Below are positions 8,176 through 17,688 of a stretch of 60,465 nt of DNA, one piece after another. Made by a program: the position numbers and the translations under genes. The number at the start of each line of letters is the position of its first letter. Within the stretch, counting starts at the first letter, position 1. The DNA is from Clostridiales bacterium (GTDB lineage Bacteria > Bacillota > Clostridia > Christensenellales > UBA1242). The stretch covers positions 1-60,465 of the forward strand of contig SVHX01000007.1 in assembly GCA_015055665.1 (NCBI GenBank). Direction: 5' to 3'. The notes below the pieces were generated by a model. The model was not told the origin of the DNA. It saw only the letters and a list, made by a program, of their open reading frames with translations, and searched no databases.

Positions 8176-8865
8176 TTATTTGTTATAAATTATTCTATGA
8201 CACTCACAGACTATAGTTCCCTCTGTCTTAAGCTTATTTGTCCTAGATGTAGGCAATTCTACCCTACAACCCGAACAATGACCATTATCCAAACATACAA
8301 ATACTGGGAAGATTTTGTCCGCTTTAATGGCTTTGTATTTAGCAAATAAATCTGCTGGGATTTGACTCTCTAGAGCCTTCATTTTTGCCTCAATTTCCTT
8401 TAGCTTAGGAGTAATGGTCTGGACTTCCTTTTCGCACTTTTCTTTGCACTCGTTGTACTTTTCTTTGGCCTTAATCATATTCTTCTTAGTTACATCAAAG
8501 TTCTTAAGGCTGTTCTTTATCTCAACAACAATGTTATTGATATTACGGTCTAACATAAATAGTTCGCTACTAAGACTATTAATTTGATACAAATAACTAT
8601 CTACATTATCAGCTTCAATCGACTCCAGATCAGTACTAATAAGCTTCTGAACTTTCTCATAATTGGCATCATATTGTTTCTTGAGCTTATTGTAATTATC
8701 CAGCAATTTCTGTGCATTTTCTTCTAGTTTATTACCGGTATTATGTGCATCAACAATAATGTTCTTTAATTTTGCAAGATTTGCTCTATCTGCACTTTTT
8801 AGACTAGATGCCTTTAATCTCATCAATTCCATATCAAGCTTCTGATACTCTAACATATTTTTCAT
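8176..8865 (-). CDS. C4-type zinc ribbon coiled-coil protein
   Basis: A 229-residue protein. About 170 residues of heptad-rich, Lys/Glu-rich helix form a probable coiled coil. A C-terminal zinc ribbon follows, with CSGC and CEC as the paired cysteines. This matches the widespread C4-type zinc ribbon family (zf-RING_7), whose biochemical role is not firmly established; nucleic acid binding is often proposed. It follows trmK by 5 nt in the sigA-trmK set. Confidence 0.85.
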   Translation of the reverse strand: MKNMLEYQKLDMELMRLKASSLKSADRANLAKLKNIIVDAHNTGNKLEENAQKLLDNYNKLKKQYDANYEKVQKLISTDLESIEADNVDSYLYQINSLSSELFMLDRNINNIVVEIKNSLKNFDVTKKNMIKAKEKYNECKEKCEKEVQTITPKLKEIEAKMKALESQIPADLFAKYKAIKADKIFPVFVCLDNGHCSGCRVELPTSRTNKLKTEGTIVCECHRIIYNK

Positions 8866-8870
8866 AATAA

Positions 8871-9524
8871 CTAATTCCTTTTCTTGTATTCTAACAATAA
8901 TCTGTAATACTTATCCATTTCTTCATTTCTAACATTGTGAGTATTTAATATATTCTCTAATTTAGCTATCTCTGTTGTAACAAATTCATCTACTGCACTT
9001 CTTTCATCCAATGCGTTAGCCTTACCTATTATCAGTTGCTCGTCAGACAATTCTTGTCTATGATCTAACAAATTAGCTCTAATTATATTATAGAATTTGC
9101 CTTTGTCTTTGATAATAATATCATAATCAATATTATATTTATTCTCCAACAAAAACCTCTTGACAGCGATAATATTGTGTTGTGGAGAGATAACCATGCT
9201 AGGTACTTTAATTGGGCTAGTAGACAGTATCTTAATTATCTCATCTCCACCCATGCCAGCAATAATACATTGGTCTATACTTTTGCCTTCGTACCCCTTC
9301 AAACCATCACAACATATTGCTTCGTAATCAAATCCCGAATTTGAAAGCAAGTCTTTGGCTTTGTCAAGGCTAGGAGCACTAATATCTGATACAATGACTT
9401 TGTCTACAATTTTTCGACTAAGCAGATGATATGCAAGCTTGCCATGGTCGCACCCCACATCACATACCACTCGGCCTGTAACTAGGCTAGCAACCACCTG
9501 CAATCTATACGACATTTTACTCAT
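8871..9524 (-). CDS. trmK: tRNA (adenine(22)-N1)-methyltransferase
   Basis: TrmK uses S-adenosylmethionine to methylate N1 of A22 in the D-loop of tRNAs. The 217-residue Rossmann-fold protein shows the SAM motif [16 protein letters not shown] (about residues 19-34), the acidic VSDIS after strand 2, and the IAGMGGDEI catalytic region typical of TrmK. It overlaps the sigA stop by 8 nt; sigA-trmK adjacency is conserved in Bacillota. Confidence 0.93.
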   Translation of the reverse strand: MSKMSYRLQVVASLVTGRVVCDVGCDHGKLAYHLLSRKIVDKVIVSDISAPSLDKAKDLLSNSGFDYEAICCDGLKGYEGKSIDQCIIAGMGGDEIIKILSTSPIKVPSMVISPQHNIIAVKRFLLENKYNIDYDIIIKDKGKFYNIIRANLLDHRQELSDEQLIIGKANALDERSAVDEFVTTEIAKLENILNTHNVRNEEMDKYYRLLLEYKKRN

Positions 9525-10770
9525 AGAAATCCTGCAACTTCTTACTACGATTAGGATGTCTAAGTTTTCTTAATGCCTTAGCTTCGATCTGTCTAATACG
9601 CTCACGTGTTACATTAAATTCCTTGCCAACCTCTTCAAGAGTTCTTGAGTGGTTATCATCTAGACCATATCTAAGTCTAATAACCTTCTGCTCTCTAGGA
9701 GTCAATGTTTCCACAACTGCAAGTAATTGTGCTTTAAGTATATCTTGAGCAGTATTATCTGTAGGAGATTTGATAGACTCGTCTTCAACAAAGTCGCTTA
9801 TCTTACTTTCGTCTTCCTCTCCAACAGGACTCTCAAGAGATACTGGGTCTTGAGCAATCTTCTGGATCTCTACTACTCTAGCTTCACTTATACCCATTTT
9901 CTCGGCAATTTCTGCATTAGTTGCATCACGACCAAGCTCTTGCATAAGCTGTTTGCTAACTCTAGACAATCTATGAATTGTTTCTACCATATGAACTGGT
10001 ATACGAATTGTTCTTGCCTGATCGGCAATTGCTCTTGTTATAGACTGTCTAATCCACCATGTAGCATAAGTCGAGAATCTAAATCCCTTAGTATAATCAA
10101 ACTTCTCAACAGCTTTAAGCAGACCAAGGTTACCCTCTTGAATCAAATCTAGGAATTGCATACTACTACGATTAACATATTTCTTGGCAATACTTACTAC
10201 GAGCTTTAAGTTCCTTTCGGACAATTCCTTCTTTGCCCTCTCATTACCTTCCAAAATCTTCTTAGCAAGTTCAACTTCTTCTTCGGCTGTAAGCAATTGT
10301 GCTTGTCCAATATCCTTAAGATACACTTTAACAGGATCATCAACTTTGACATTGCTAATAAGCTCCTTAAGCTCTTCGTCCTTGATTGTGTTGTCAACAG
10401 ATTCTTCTATCTCAATGCCTGCATCTTCAAGCATGCCTTTGACTTCTTCTAATTGCTTGGCAGTAAACTCATAATTAATTAACTTCTCGCCCAGAGCCTC
10501 TTCGGATATTACACCACCAGACTTACGAATCTCAATAATCAGTTCCTGCATATTAATATCTGATAGATCGACTGGTTGGTCATTAGAATCAACCTTAGCA
10601 GTTTCCACCTTGATCCCTGCTTCTTTAAGCTTCTTTTTTACATCTTTTAAAAGTTTGGCAGTAACCTTAACACTTCCCAATTTTTCTTTAAGTGCTTTCT
10701 CAGATATTACATCACCTGTTTTCTTAATATCTGCAACAATCTTATCTATATTTAATTCAATATTATCCAT
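9517..10770 (-). CDS. sigA: Primary sigma factor RpoD/SigA with a duplicated N-terminal domain
   Basis: The 417-residue housekeeping sigma factor. Region 1.2 begins near residue 140 ([11 protein letters not shown]). Region 2 holds the -10 recognition helix ([17 protein letters not shown]). Region 4.2 ends in the -35 helix-turn-helix ([20 protein letters not shown]). The odd feature is at the N-terminus: residues 11-56 and 77-122 are two copies of a region 1.1-like domain, about 50 percent identical, with shared GxVISExALxEKL and TAKxL motifs. Most Bacillota SigA proteins have one or none. The many TTGACA/TATAAT promoters in this window fit its expected specificity. It is 14 nt downstream of dnaG. 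Confidence 0.97.
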   Translation of the reverse strand: MDNIELNIDKIVADIKKTGDVISEKALKEKLGSVKVTAKLLKDVKKKLKEAGIKVETAKVDSNDQPVDLSDINMQELIIEIRKSGGVISEEALGEKLINYEFTAKQLEEVKGMLEDAGIEIEESVDNTIKDEELKELISNVKVDDPVKVYLKDIGQAQLLTAEEEVELAKKILEGNERAKKELSERNLKLVVSIAKKYVNRSSMQFLDLIQEGNLGLLKAVEKFDYTKGFRFSTYATWWIRQSITRAIADQARTIRIPVHMVETIHRLSRVSKQLMQELGRDATNAEIAEKMGISEARVVEIQKIAQDPVSLESPVGEEDESKISDFVEDESIKSPTDNTAQDILKAQLLAVVETLTPREQKVIRLRYGLDDNHSRTLEEVGKEFNVTRERIRQIEAKALRKLRHPNRSKKLQDFYE

Positions 10771-10784
10771 TATAACCTCTAATG

Positions 10785-12560
10785 TTATTTATTTGATTTT
10801 TCTTTCTGTACTATTTGTCCAATTTTTGCTAACAACTCACGCCTTTCGGTATCGTCTTTGGTTGTTGCAAGTAACGACATTAATCTTTCTCGCTCAAGTG
10901 CAAGCCCCGACTTAATTATTATCTTAACGCAATCCTCAAAGTATACTGCATTATCTTCGCCAGCTTGGAATATGTAATTAACAATATCATCAATATCGTT
11001 ACTCCCCTCAACATCAAACATATCAAATAGCTTGCTAACTATTGGAGTTCTGCCTGCACCATATTCCACCTTGATATAATCATATATCTTAGCATAATCC
11101 GGATTGAGTAGATTATCTCTAACCCTATCATCCAAGGTTGCATAATCCTTCTTATAGAGTAACGCTGATATTACAAACTTAACTGCTTTGACATAAGCAT
11201 TTTCTTTGGCATTAATTGGCTTATCAATCTTAATCTCGGTCTTGACCTCTTTGTTGTTATCATTAAGTCCGCCAAGATCACTTTTTAAGACATTAATTGT
11301 AACATTAGTCATGCTCTGTATCATCTTTAGATATATCTCTTGCTCGCTTTGCGTACTAAGAGATTTAACAACGCCAAGAGCATCTTTGATAAACTTATTT
11401 TTCTCATCCATCTTGTCTAAGTTATATTGAGCAGCAAGATCCTTGATAAGGAATTCTACCCAGTATAACGCATTTGACATCAAATTATCCCACGCGTCCT
11501 TGCCGTATTGATTAACATATTCATCCGGATCGTTACCATTAGGAATTGTAACAATATACACATTAAATCCAACAGATACTAGTATATCTATACTTCTCAA
11601 AGTTGCCTTCTTACCGGCATTATCTCCATCAAAGCATAGTATTACTTTATCAGCAAATCGCTTAAGATCCTTGGCGTGATTAATAGTAAGTGCCGTTCCC
11701 ATACAAGCAACAGCATTTCGTATGCCAGATTTATGTAAAGATATAACATCCATTTGTCCTTCGACAATTACTACTTCTTCAATCTTCTCTGTATTCTTAA
11801 GTTTCTTAAGTTGCATAATGCCATATATACATCTGCTTTTGTCAAATACTAATGTTTGAGCAGTATTCTTATACTTAGCAAAATCCGACTTGCCAAGCAC
11901 TCTCGCACTGAAACCTACAACATTACCATATAGATTAAAGATTGGGAATATTAGCCTTGTACCAAAGCAATCATACAATTTGCCGTACTCATTTCTTTCT
12001 ACCACTCCAGCATCAAGCATTTGCTCTTCAGAATAACCAAGACTCTTAAGGTGTGTTACAATGCTATTCCAATCAGTACTGCAACCTATCCCAAATTCTT
12101 TGATAGTAGCTGTATCCAGCTTCCTACTAGCAATATAATCAAGAGCTTGCTTAGCCTCTGGTTTTTTGAGATTGCTATAATAAAATCTTGCAGCATCTAC
12201 AAGTACTTGGTATATCTTTTCACGCTTTTGTTTTGCTTTCACAAGATTCTCATCAGCCTCAAATACTGGTAATTCCATGCCAGCATAATCTGCTAATTTC
12301 TTGCACGCATCATAGAAGTCAAGCGACTCAAACTTCTCGACAAATTTAATAACATCTCCGCTTGCACCACAGCCAAAACAATGATAATATTGCTCTACTT
12401 CGTTAACAGCAAAAGACCCTGTCTTCTCATAATGAAATGGACAAGATGCCCACCAGGTTTTACCACGCTTAGTCAGGGTGATATACTTATTGATAACAGT
12501 TACTATGTCGTTGTTACTCTTAAGTTTGTCCAGCCACTCTGGCGAGAAACCTCTATTCAA
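10785..12560 (-). CDS. dnaG: DNA primase
   Basis: DnaG makes RNA primers for replication. The 591-residue protein has an N-terminal CHC2 zinc finger (CPFH near residue 41, then CFGCG). The TOPRIM core follows with [10 protein letters not shown] and the [12 protein letters not shown] metal site. A divergent C-terminal helicase-binding domain ends it. No ATG fits the conserved N-terminus: translation probably starts at TTG at 12560, ten bases after AAGGAG. dnaG-sigA is the classical macromolecular synthesis operon order. Confidence 0.95.
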   Translation of the reverse strand: MNRGFSPEWLDKLKSNNDIVTVINKYITLTKRGKTWWASCPFHYEKTGSFAVNEVEQYYHCFGCGASGDVIKFVEKFESLDFYDACKKLADYAGMELPVFEADENLVKAKQKREKIYQVLVDAARFYYSNLKKPEAKQALDYIASRKLDTATIKEFGIGCSTDWNSIVTHLKSLGYSEEQMLDAGVVERNEYGKLYDCFGTRLIFPIFNLYGNVVGFSARVLGKSDFAKYKNTAQTLVFDKSRCIYGIMQLKKLKNTEKIEEVVIVEGQMDVISLHKSGIRNAVACMGTALTINHAKDLKRFADKVILCFDGDNAGKKATLRSIDILVSVGFNVYIVTIPNGNDPDEYVNQYGKDAWDNLMSNALYWVEFLIKDLAAQYNLDKMDEKNKFIKDALGVVKSLSTQSEQEIYLKMIQSMTNVTINVLKSDLGGLNDNNKEVKTEIKIDKPINAKENAYVKAVKFVISALLYKKDYATLDDRVRDNLLNPDYAKIYDYIKVEYGAGRTPIVSKLFDMFDVEGSNDIDDIVNYIFQAGEDNAVYFEDCVKIIIKSGLALERERLMSLLATTKDDTERRELLAKIGQIVQKEKSNK

Positions 12561-12671
12561 GCCCCTTACACTCCTTTAACGTATTTTTGCTTACACTAAG
12601 TTAATACGAATTAATTTTCTATTTTCCTCTATTTTTTGTAATAAATTTAAACTTTTTGCATATAATAATGC

Positions 12672-12701
12672 AAAAAAAGGAAAAGTTACTAATCTTTTCC
12701 T
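12672..12701 (-). terminator. Terminator after the paired small membrane protein genes
   Basis: AGGAAAAG pairs with CTTTTCCT across an 8-nt loop, and a run of seven T follows on the minus strand. Confidence 0.85.
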
Positions 12702-12714
12702 AATTATAGGCAGT

Positions 12715-13218
12715 TTACGCCTGCATTTCATCTTCTTTTTCATCATTATCATAAGAATTTTTAAGTATTCCTGCTCCAGCAACAGTCGCTACAAAAGATC
12801 CAAACAAGCCAAATGAACATCCACAAGCTTTATTGTGTTCTTTGTCGTGCTCTGCCGCCAAATCAATATATTCTTCTCTTAATTGCTCATCATTAGAATG
12901 ATTTATAATGTAATCTTCGATATAATTTTTCGAATTTAATTGATCAATGTTGTTATTATACTCCGATTCATTCATTACGCCCATTTTATACCATTCCGCC
13001 AAAGCCTTCATTCCAGCGTTTTTATGACATAAATATTCTTCAGTAAGTGATGCCTTTGTGCGAAGAGATGACATCTCTAAAGATATTGCATCTCTTTGGA
13101 ATGAATGCAAGTTATTACCAACTGATGATGTACAAAATCCACCAAGACCTGCAGCCATTAAGGCAACAGCACCCGCTCTTACTAATCTAGTTTTATTCTT
13201 TAGCACGCCACTTGCCAT
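12715..13218 (-). CDS. Hypothetical two-helix membrane protein, paralogue of its upstream neighbour
   Basis: No family recognised. The 167-residue product has a basic N-terminus with GVLKNK, a hydrophobic Gly/Ala segment (residues 13-30), and a long hydrophilic helical middle. A second hydrophobic segment (about residues 133-152, CGCSFGLFGSFVATVAGAG) and an acidic tail follow. The layout and the GVLKNK motif match the upstream gene, so the two look like a tandem duplication that has diverged. GGGGGAT before the ATG is the only ribosome site, 2 nt after the upstream stop. Confidence 0.7.
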   Translation of the reverse strand: MASGVLKNKTRLVRAGAVALMAAGLGGFCTSSVGNNLHSFQRDAISLEMSSLRTKASLTEEYLCHKNAGMKALAEWYKMGVMNESEYNNNIDQLNSKNYIEDYIINHSNDEQLREEYIDLAAEHDKEHNKACGCSFGLFGSFVATVAGAGILKNSYDNDEKEDEMQA

Positions 13219-13220
13219 AA

Positions 13221-13745
13221 TTAATTATCCCCCATAGTATTATCTTCTTCGTTATCAGGATTGTTATCAGCCTCAACACTGTCACCGATAGCACTAGCAA
13301 CCGCACCCGCAGCCAACACTGCTGTTCCTGCTAATGCAGTTCCAAAACTTATCATAAATCCATTAGAATATTTCTTTGCTCCACTCTTTATCTCAGCAAA
13401 TTTATTTTGCTCATCTTCGGTTGCTAACGTTTTAATATATTCATTTAAATATTGACCTTCTTTGATTTCAGCTAATTTATAAGCAAAAACATCATAAGAA
13501 ATTTCTCCAGCCTTATACTGATTAGATAGATCGTCTATAATGCCATTTATATAATCCATATAATCTTCGGATGCAATAATATTATTATAGAAATCTGCAT
13601 ATTTTACCCCATTAGCTATTGTATCGCCACCAGTATAGACACCTCCTGCAAGACCAGCAGTTGCAACCAATGCACCCGTAACAGCCAATGCTGTTCCCAC
13701 CTTGTGATAGATATTTTTATTCTTTAATACGCCTTTTTGTTTCAT
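13221..13745 (-). CDS. Hypothetical two-helix membrane protein, paralogue of its downstream neighbour
   Basis: No family recognised. The 174-residue product starts MKQKGVLKNK, followed by an Ala/Gly-rich hydrophobic segment (about residues 15-36). A hydrophilic region with repeated YxxxL-type helices comes next, then a second hydrophobic segment (about 129-152) and an acidic Asn/Asp/Glu tail. Both ends are probably on the same side of the membrane. AAGGTGG precedes the ATG. It forms a two-gene unit with 12715-13218, ended by the hairpin at 12672-12701. Function unknown. Confidence 0.7.
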   Translation of the reverse strand: MKQKGVLKNKNIYHKVGTALAVTGALVATAGLAGGVYTGGDTIANGVKYADFYNNIIASEDYMDYINGIIDDLSNQYKAGEISYDVFAYKLAEIKEGQYLNEYIKTLATEDEQNKFAEIKSGAKKYSNGFMISFGTALAGTAVLAAGAVASAIGDSVEADNNPDNEEDNTMGDN

Positions 13746-13831
13746 AACACTAATCCACCTTCTTTAGTTATACTGACAAAATTATAGCATACTACAGAGC
13801 CAATTTCAATACCTTTTCAAAAATTAGTTAC

Positions 13832-13869
13832 AAAAAAAGAGACAATCCTATATTCCAAGGATTATCTCT
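13832..13869 (-). terminator. Terminator of ppdK
   Basis: AGAGA-AATCCT pairs with AGGATT-TCTCT, with one internal mismatch. On the minus strand a run of seven T follows. Confidence 0.85.
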
Positions 13870-13889
13870 ATATAAGTTAATATATTAGA

Positions 13890-16529
13890 TTACTTGTTTC
13901 TGATAGCTGATTGAGCAGCTGCAAGTCTAGCAATAGGTACTCTGTATGGAGAACAAGATACATAGTCTAGACCAATCTTGTGACAGAACTCGATAGAAGA
14001 AGGATCTCCACCGTGCTCACCACAGATACCAACGTGTAGATCAGAACGAGTAGATCTACCTAGTTTAACAGAAGTTTCCATCAACTTACCAACACCATTA
14101 ACATCTAGTCTAGCAAATGGATCAGACTCGTAAATCTTGCTTGCATAGTATGAAGGTAAGAACTTACCAGCGTCATCTCTACTAAATCCAAATGTCATCT
14201 GAGTTAAGTCGTTAGTACCGAAACAGAAGAACTCAGCTTCTTTGGCGATTTCGTCAGAAGTAAGTGCTGCACGAGGTATCTCGATCATAGTACCTACTTT
14301 GTATTTTAGGTTGCTACCAGCTTTAGCAATTTCTGCATCAGCAGTTTCAACAACAACTTTCTTAACGAATTCAAGTTCTTTGATCTCGCCTACAAGAGGG
14401 ATCATAATCTCTGGAACAACGTTCCAGTCTGCATGACGAGCTTGAACAGCGATAGCAGCCTTGATAACTGCTCTTGTCTGCATAGCAGCGATTTCTGGAT
14501 AAGTAACAGCAAGTCTACATCCTCTATGACCCATCATTGGGTTAGTCTCATGAAGAGCTGTGATGTATTGTTTGATCTCGGCTACTGTCTTGCCTTTTGC
14601 TTTAGCAAGATTAGCTATATCACCTTCCTCGGTAGGAACGAATTCGTGTAGAGGTGGATCAAGATATCTAATAACAACTGGATGACCTTGAAGTGCTTCC
14701 ATTAAGCCCTCGAAGTCTTCTTGTTGCATAGGCTCGATCTTATTAAGAGCAACCTCTCTTTCTTCCTTAGAGTCAGAACAGATCATCTCTCTAAATGCAC
14801 CAATTCTATTAGGCTCGAAGAACATATGCTCAGTACGGCATAGACCAATACCCTCTGCACCTAGTTCTACTGCACGTCTAGCGTCTGCAGGAGAATCTGC
14901 ATTAGTTCTTACTTCTAGTTTCTTGTACTTATCTGCAAGCTTCATAATACGGCCAAAGTAACCGCTATTAGGATCTGCAGGAACAGTCTTGATTGCACAA
15001 TCATAGATGTTACCAGTAGTACCATCAAGAGAAATATGATCTCCCTCTTTAAATGTCTTACCAGCTAGAGTGAACTTCTTGTTCTCCTCATCCATCTTGA
15101 TATCTCCACAACCAGAAACACAACAAGTACCCATACCACGAGCAACAACGGCAGCGTGAGATGTTTGTCCGCCACGAACAGTAAGAATACCTTGAGCGAA
15201 CTTCATACCTTCGATATCCTCTGGACTAGTCTCTAATCTAACAAGAACAACTTTCTCGCCCTTCTTGCCTTCGATTACAGCGTCTTCTGCTGTAAATACA
15301 ACTTTACCAGTAGCAGCACCAGGAGATGCAGCAATACCCTTACCGATAACATTATTCTTATCTGCTTCTTTAAGAGCAGCAGCGTCGAATTGTGGGTGAA
15401 GTAACATATCTAGAGTCTTGGCGTCGATTTGCATCAATGCTTCTTCCTCTGTAATCATACCTTCGTCAATAAGATCACAAGCAATCTTAATAGCAGCAGC
15501 TGCTGTTCTCTTACCATTACGAGTTTGAAGCATATAAAGCTTCTTATCTTCGATTGTGAATTCCATATCTTGCATATCTCTGTAGTGGTTCTCAAGAGTA
15601 TTACAGATATCTAGGAACTGAGTATAAACTTCTGGCATAACTTCAGCCATTTTAGCAATAGGCATTGGAGTTCTAACACCAGCAACAACGTCTTCGCCTT
15701 GTGCGTTCATAAGGAACTCACCCATAAGACCTTTCTCACCAGTAGCAGGATTACGTGTAAACGCAACACCAGTACCAGATGTTTCGCCCATATTACCGAA
15801 AGCCATCATCTGTACGTTAACAGCTGTTCCCCAGCTATATGGAATATCATGATCCATACGATAGATATTAGCTCTAGGATTATCCCAAGAACGGAATACA
15901 GCCTTGATAGCCTCGAATAATTGCTCTTTAGGATCAACTGGGAAGTCTTTGCCAAGTTGATTCTTATATTCTTGTTTGAATTGAGTAGCAAGTTCTTTAA
16001 GATCTTCCGCTGTAAGATCTACGTCAAACTCAATACCCTTCTTCTCTTTCATTTGGTCGATAAGTTTCTCAAAGTACTTCTTACCAACTTCCATAACAAC
16101 GTCACTGAACATCTGAATAAATCTTCTGTAGCAGTCCCAAGCCCATCTAGGGTTGCCAGACTTGTTAGAAAGAACTTCTACAACTTCGTCATTAAGACCA
16201 AGGTTAAGAATAGTATCCATCATACCAGGCATAGATGCTCTTGCTCCTGATCTAACAGAAACTAGTAGAGGATTTTCTTTGTCCCCGAATTTTTTTCCAG
16301 TGATCTCTTCCATCTTAGTGATGTGCTCCATAATTTGAGCTTGGATCTCTGAATTGATTTGTTTGCCATCTTCGTAGTATTGAGTACAAGCTTCAGTAGA
16401 AATTGTGAATCCTTGAGGTACTGGTAGACCAATCTTAGTCATTTCTGCTAAGTTAGCACCCTTACCGCCAAGCAACTCTCTCATGGAAGCATTGCCTTCA
16501 CTAAACAAATAAACATACTTTTTAGCCAT
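13890..16529 (-). CDS. ppdK: Pyruvate, phosphate dikinase
   Basis: PPDK interconverts pyruvate, ATP and phosphate with PEP, AMP and pyrophosphate; in anaerobes it often works in the glycolytic direction with pyrophosphate. The 879-residue protein is full length. It has the N-terminal ATP-grasp domain (GGKGANLAEM), the swivelling phosphohistidine domain (GGQTSHAAVVARGMG, about residues 450-464), and the C-terminal PEP/pyruvate TIM barrel (GLCRTEHMFF, GICGEHGGDP). AAGGAG precedes the ATG. It is a single-gene transcript with its own terminator. No PPDK regulatory protein gene is seen nearby. Confidence 0.97.
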   Translation of the reverse strand: MAKKYVYLFSEGNASMRELLGGKGANLAEMTKIGLPVPQGFTISTEACTQYYEDGKQINSEIQAQIMEHITKMEEITGKKFGDKENPLLVSVRSGARASMPGMMDTILNLGLNDEVVEVLSNKSGNPRWAWDCYRRFIQMFSDVVMEVGKKYFEKLIDQMKEKKGIEFDVDLTAEDLKELATQFKQEYKNQLGKDFPVDPKEQLFEAIKAVFRSWDNPRANIYRMDHDIPYSWGTAVNVQMMAFGNMGETSGTGVAFTRNPATGEKGLMGEFLMNAQGEDVVAGVRTPMPIAKMAEVMPEVYTQFLDICNTLENHYRDMQDMEFTIEDKKLYMLQTRNGKRTAAAAIKIACDLIDEGMITEEEALMQIDAKTLDMLLHPQFDAAALKEADKNNVIGKGIAASPGAATGKVVFTAEDAVIEGKKGEKVVLVRLETSPEDIEGMKFAQGILTVRGGQTSHAAVVARGMGTCCVSGCGDIKMDEENKKFTLAGKTFKEGDHISLDGTTGNIYDCAIKTVPADPNSGYFGRIMKLADKYKKLEVRTNADSPADARRAVELGAEGIGLCRTEHMFFEPNRIGAFREMICSDSKEEREVALNKIEPMQQEDFEGLMEALQGHPVVIRYLDPPLHEFVPTEEGDIANLAKAKGKTVAEIKQYITALHETNPMMGHRGCRLAVTYPEIAAMQTRAVIKAAIAVQARHADWNVVPEIMIPLVGEIKELEFVKKVVVETADAEIAKAGSNLKYKVGTMIEIPRAALTSDEIAKEAEFFCFGTNDLTQMTFGFSRDDAGKFLPSYYASKIYESDPFARLDVNGVGKLMETSVKLGRSTRSDLHVGICGEHGGDPSSIEFCHKIGLDYVSCSPYRVPIARLAAAQSAIRNK

Positions 16530-16549
16530 AATTTCTCCTTATATTTTAG

Positions 16550-16566
16550 TATACTATTGTAGTATA
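16550..16566. promoter_or_regulatory. Inverted repeat upstream of ppdK, possible operator
   Basis: TATACT-attgt-AGTATA is a perfect 6-bp inverted repeat with a 5-nt spacer, about 20 nt before the ppdK start. It could be a repressor site over the promoter, or chance in AT-rich DNA. Confidence 0.3.
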
Positions 16567-16687
16567 GTCAATTTGAGCAAAAATTGCAAGGACTTATCCT
16601 TAAGTTTTTCAAAAAATATTTAACTTGTGCATATTCTATTAATTTACTATTGTATTGATTTCTTGTATAACTATTCGATACAAAGTC

Positions 16688-16713
16688 AAAAAAAACACCT
16701 ATTATTAGGTGTT
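16688..16713 (-). terminator. Terminator of the yqzL-recO unit
   Basis: AACACCT pairs with AGGTGTT across ATTATT, then a run of eight T on the minus strand. The stem overlaps the recO stop codon. Confidence 0.85.
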
Positions 16714-17434
16714 AAAGTATAGAATTTGCTGATCGCAACTGTACATTAAGTCTACGGTTGATATCATCAATAACAAGCTTAAGGCATCCATCAAGAGATT
16801 CGTCTACAATCCTAATAGTATGCAATCTATCTATATTAGTAGAAGACAATATCTTAAGATTCATAAAGTCACGCCTTGATACGACTTCGCCTTTCGAACA
16901 AGATATACATCTAAATGTGCCCGTTTCAGAATTATATCTTATATCCCCTACAAATTTCATACCACAGTTGTCACAACTCTCGAAGTTTAGTGCATAACCA
17001 ATCTGCTCAAGGACAGTCAAATGAAATTTAAGTATTGCAAGCTTGGGGCTGATATTATTGTATACAATATTCTGCAAAGTTTTAATAAGAGTAAGGAACA
17101 ACCCCTCTGCAAGTATATTAGGTTTAAGAACAACCGAGCATACTTCAAGTGCTGTAAGCGATAGAGCATAAGTCCCGTAATCTTGGGTTATATCAAAGAA
17201 ACTATCAATTAATTCTACCCCTTTTACCACATAAAACTCTCCACTTCCTGCTAGTTCAAATTTCGCAAAGCAAAAAGGTTGTCCTGCATACTTTAACTTG
17301 GACTTTGGTGATTCAATACCCTTTAGAATTGCAGTAACCTTGCCAAGTTCTAACGAAAATATATGTATTAATCTGTCCTTTTCTTTGTATGGCATAGAGT
17401 ATATTACTACACCAGTTACCGCTATCTCTTCCAA
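16712..17434 (-). CDS. recO: DNA repair protein RecO
   Basis: RecO anneals single strands and, with RecR, loads RecA on SSB-coated DNA. The 240-residue protein has the N-terminal OB fold (ATGVVI-like start, YKEKDRLIHIFS), a helical middle, and the zinc-binding cysteines CDNC and CISC (about residues 150-175). The start is TTG at 17434, which overlaps the yqzL stop as TAATTG and has AAGGA seven to eight bases upstream. The next ATG, 13 codons in, would remove the first strand. Confidence 0.92.
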   Translation of the reverse strand: MEEIAVTGVVIYSMPYKEKDRLIHIFSLELGKVTAILKGIESPKSKLKYAGQPFCFAKFELAGSGEFYVVKGVELIDSFFDITQDYGTYALSLTALEVCSVVLKPNILAEGLFLTLIKTLQNIVYNNISPKLAILKFHLTVLEQIGYALNFESCDNCGMKFVGDIRYNSETGTFRCISCSKGEVVSRRDFMNLKILSSTNIDRLHTIRIVDESLDGCLKLVIDDINRRLNVQLRSANSIL

Positions 17435-17521
17435 TTATTTTTTCCTTTTTAGTGCACTATATAGCAGATAATAATTTATCTGACCAGTTTGTTCAAATAA
17501 TTTCCAACAAATATCTTCCAT
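17435..17521 (-). CDS. yqzL: YqzL family small protein
   Basis: A 28-codon gene, short enough to be missed by length filters. ATG at 17521 has AGGAG five bases upstream. The product reads MEDICWKLFEQTGQ, then a Tyr-rich segment and a basic KRKK end. This matches the YqzL family, which lies between era and recO in Bacillota, exactly as here. The WKLFEQTG core is the family mark. Its stop overlaps the recO start (TAATTG), so translation is coupled. Function unknown. Confidence 0.88.
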   Translation of the reverse strand: MEDICWKLFEQTGQINYYLLYSALKRKK

Positions 17522-17688
17522 ATAATCTCCTCTCTATTAAAAACCATTAAGTAGCAACAAGCTTAGCATTATCGCCTGCAATATTTTTCTAATGAATATA
17601 AAGCTATACTTTATTATATGTTGGACATCATAAATTATGATAGTGTGCAAATTATTTATTATGTATATTTATTAAACTTTTGTTATAA

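Noticed and set aside
16556..16590. SigA promoter for ppdK using TTGACT and TATACT
   Set aside because: The spacing between the two boxes is only 12 nt. A real promoter must lie nearby but I cannot place it.
17627..17642. Palindrome ATCATA/TATGAT upstream of yqzL as an operator
   Set aside because: Short and A/T-only; such palindromes are expected by chance in DNA of this composition.
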